A stretch of DNA of 64,000 nt from Candidatus Gastranaerophilales bacterium (GTDB lineage Bacteria > Cyanobacteriota > Vampirovibrionia > Gastranaerophilales > Gastranaerophilaceae). Below the pieces are notes generated by a model, which worked only from the letters and a program-made list of their open reading frames with translations, did no database searches and had not been told where the DNA came from. Positions within the stretch are counted from its first letter, which is position 1, and each line of letters starts with the position of its first letter. The DNA is taken from positions 186,001 through 250,000 of the forward strand of contig CALVAX010000001.1 of the NCBI GenBank assembly GCA_944325605.1, read 5' to 3'. A program made the position numbers and the translations under genes. This document shows positions 63,162 to 64,000 of the stretch, in pieces.

Positions 63162-63860
63162 TTAGTATGGCCGCATTGATGTCAAAATCAAAAATCCTAT
63201 AATTGTCAAAGAAATTGTGAATGCAACAAGCATTATTAGCCAGAATAGAGAAATCTTGCGGGTTTTAGCCGATGTGCGGTTTACTTTTAATGTTTTTGAT
63301 TTTTCCCGGGCTGAAGATTTTTTATCCTTTTTTGTTACAGGATTTGAAAGTTTTTGGTTCTTTCCGGTTGTATTGAGTTGTTTTTTCTTTTCGGTATATC
63401 TTTCGCTGAGAGATTTGTTCTTTTTGCCTGTTACAAGAAGTTCCGTATCATATTGTATTCTCAGGAGTTTTTCACTCGGGCCGTTTTTGTAAACCGAATA
63501 ACTTATTGCGACTTCAAAGGCTCTTTGCAGGCATTCTAAAGCTGTAATCCCGTCTTTTTTGACTGAAGATGAGTGGGTGGACTGGTTGCCTTTGCGTTTT
63601 AAAAAGTACAAATCATCCAGAAATTCTTTTTCCTGCGGATTGCCTTCGGCTTTGTCTTTTAGGGTTGCAAGCATGTCATCGAAAGTTTCTTCTGTTGTCC
63701 GTCTGCTGCCGAGAACATCTTTGCATATATTTTCAGCAAAACGTCTAGTCTGGGTCATGCACTGTTCAAAGTATTCATCTCTGTAAAGCTTTTCGGCTTC
63801 CGTGATAATGTCGAACAAGTTTTTATCGGTACTTTTCAGAAAATCAAAATTTGTGGCCAT
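63162..63860 (-). CDS. DUF4145-containing membrane protein
   Basis: 232 residues from the ATG at 63860, spaced 7 nt from GGAG; longer starts upstream lack support. Residues 1-125 match the DUF4145 helical domain (AEKLYRDEYFEQCMTQTRRF and LDDLYFLKRKGNQSTHSS), best known at the N terminus of type I restriction HsdR and in lone regulators. A basic linker follows, then one C-terminal transmembrane helix (LFWLIMLVAFTISLTIIGF). So it is a membrane-tethered DUF4145 protein, not a restriction enzyme. Confidence 0.82.
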   Translation of the reverse strand: MATNFDFLKSTDKNLFDIITEAEKLYRDEYFEQCMTQTRRFAENICKDVLGSRRTTEETFDDMLATLKDKAEGNPQEKEFLDDLYFLKRKGNQSTHSSSVKKDGITALECLQRAFEVAISYSVYKNGPSEKLLRIQYDTELLVTGKKNKSLSERYTEKKKQLNTTGKNQKLSNPVTKKDKKSSAREKSKTLKVNRTSAKTRKISLFWLIMLVAFTISLTIIGFLILTSMRPY

Positions 63861-63975
63861 CCTCATTCTCCGCAAATAATTATCACGTAAAAATATTTTC
63901 ACGGCAAGTCTTGATTTTGAAACGTTTTTTTGCGTCAAAATAATCTCAGGTACAGGTAAAAGTAAGGTGGTATTT

Positions 63976-64000
63976 ATGGAATTTAGTATTAACGAAAAAT
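63976..64000 (+). CDS. Start of a rightward gene cut by the window end
   Basis: ATG at 63976 after AAGGTGG, reading MEFSINEK before the window stops. Divergent from the DUF4145 gene. Too short to identify. Confidence 0.35.

Noticed and set aside
63162-63860. DUF4145 protein as part of a type I restriction system
   Set aside because: The chain ends in a single membrane helix and there is no HsdR helicase, HsdM or HsdS nearby.
1-64000. tRNA, rRNA or known riboswitch genes
   Set aside because: I looked through the intergenic stretches and found no cloverleaf, rRNA segment or recognisable riboswitch core; small RNAs cannot be excluded by eye.

Overview
The window is AT-rich bacterial DNA using the standard code, and almost every base is coding or short intergenic. 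Gene content suggests a gut member of Melainabacteria/Vampirovibrionia (Gastranaerophilales). The clues are several large proteins of unrelated architecture that begin with a short Asn-rich leader followed by a hydrophobic-Phe-[Thr/Lys]-[Gly/Ser] motif, a Gram-negative-type nucleotide-sugar locus, and small TPR and AAA proteins. This assignment is an inference from style of gene content; there is no rRNA or marker gene to confirm it.

1-12.2 kb (minus strand) is a DNA phosphorothioation defence locus. A PP-loop/Fe-S sulfur-transfer protein (SspD-like), a DUF4007 protein (SspB-like), a 1214-residue P-loop ATPase (SspC-like) and a cysteine desulfurase (SspA-like) form a tight operon that would place sulfur in the DNA backbone. 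Behind a separate promoter-like site lies a second set: a phospholipase-D/SF2 helicase, a 67-residue protein, a DndD/Rad50-like ATPase, and a gene cut by the window edge. This set is probably the restriction half.

12.3-26.2 kb is accessory DNA. It holds a divergent XRE repressor with MuA and MuB homologues and a degenerate tyrosine-recombinase-like gene (a stripped Mu-type element). These are followed by an AbiEi/AbiEii toxin-antitoxin pair, a TPR protein plus single-AAA ATPase, a secreted 20-residue-repeat protein, a UvrD-type helicase-nuclease, a WYL regulator, a repeat-rich intergenic stretch, and a truncated phage/toxin-like gene with a membrane partner.

26.2-35.4 kb is a five-gene minus-strand cluster: a triple-AAA protein with ankyrin-like N terminus, two paralogous ankyrin proteins, an unknown helical protein and an unusual radical SAM protein. 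Four of the five carry the N-terminal F-[TK]-[GS] tag. A second tagged set lies at 57.1-61.5 kb (a small membrane protein, a nucleotidyltransferase-like protein, and a PHP phosphoesterase with a related leader).

35.7-53.8 kb begins with a peroxiredoxin and a flavin reductase-rubredoxin, then two divergent surface-polysaccharide operons. The leftward one makes a CDP-deoxy sugar (RfbF, reductase/epimerase, RfbG, mutase-like flavoprotein) and carries three glycosyl/polyol-phosphate transferases. The rightward one makes a dTDP-amino sugar (RmlB, RmlA, DegT aminotransferase) with two GT2 enzymes and a WbqC/DegT-like/ATP-grasp/epimerase decoration set. Between the two operons sits an exact 28-bp inverted repeat flanking 120 bp, a candidate invertible or paired-operator switch.

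54.0-64.0 kb is general metabolism and small proteins: acyl-ACP thioesterase, GNAT, flavodoxin-like reductase, HAD phosphatase, a block of hairpin-forming dispersed repeats, a glucosaminidase, a beta-solenoid-like protein with a clear terminator, a TPR protein and a DUF4145 membrane protein.
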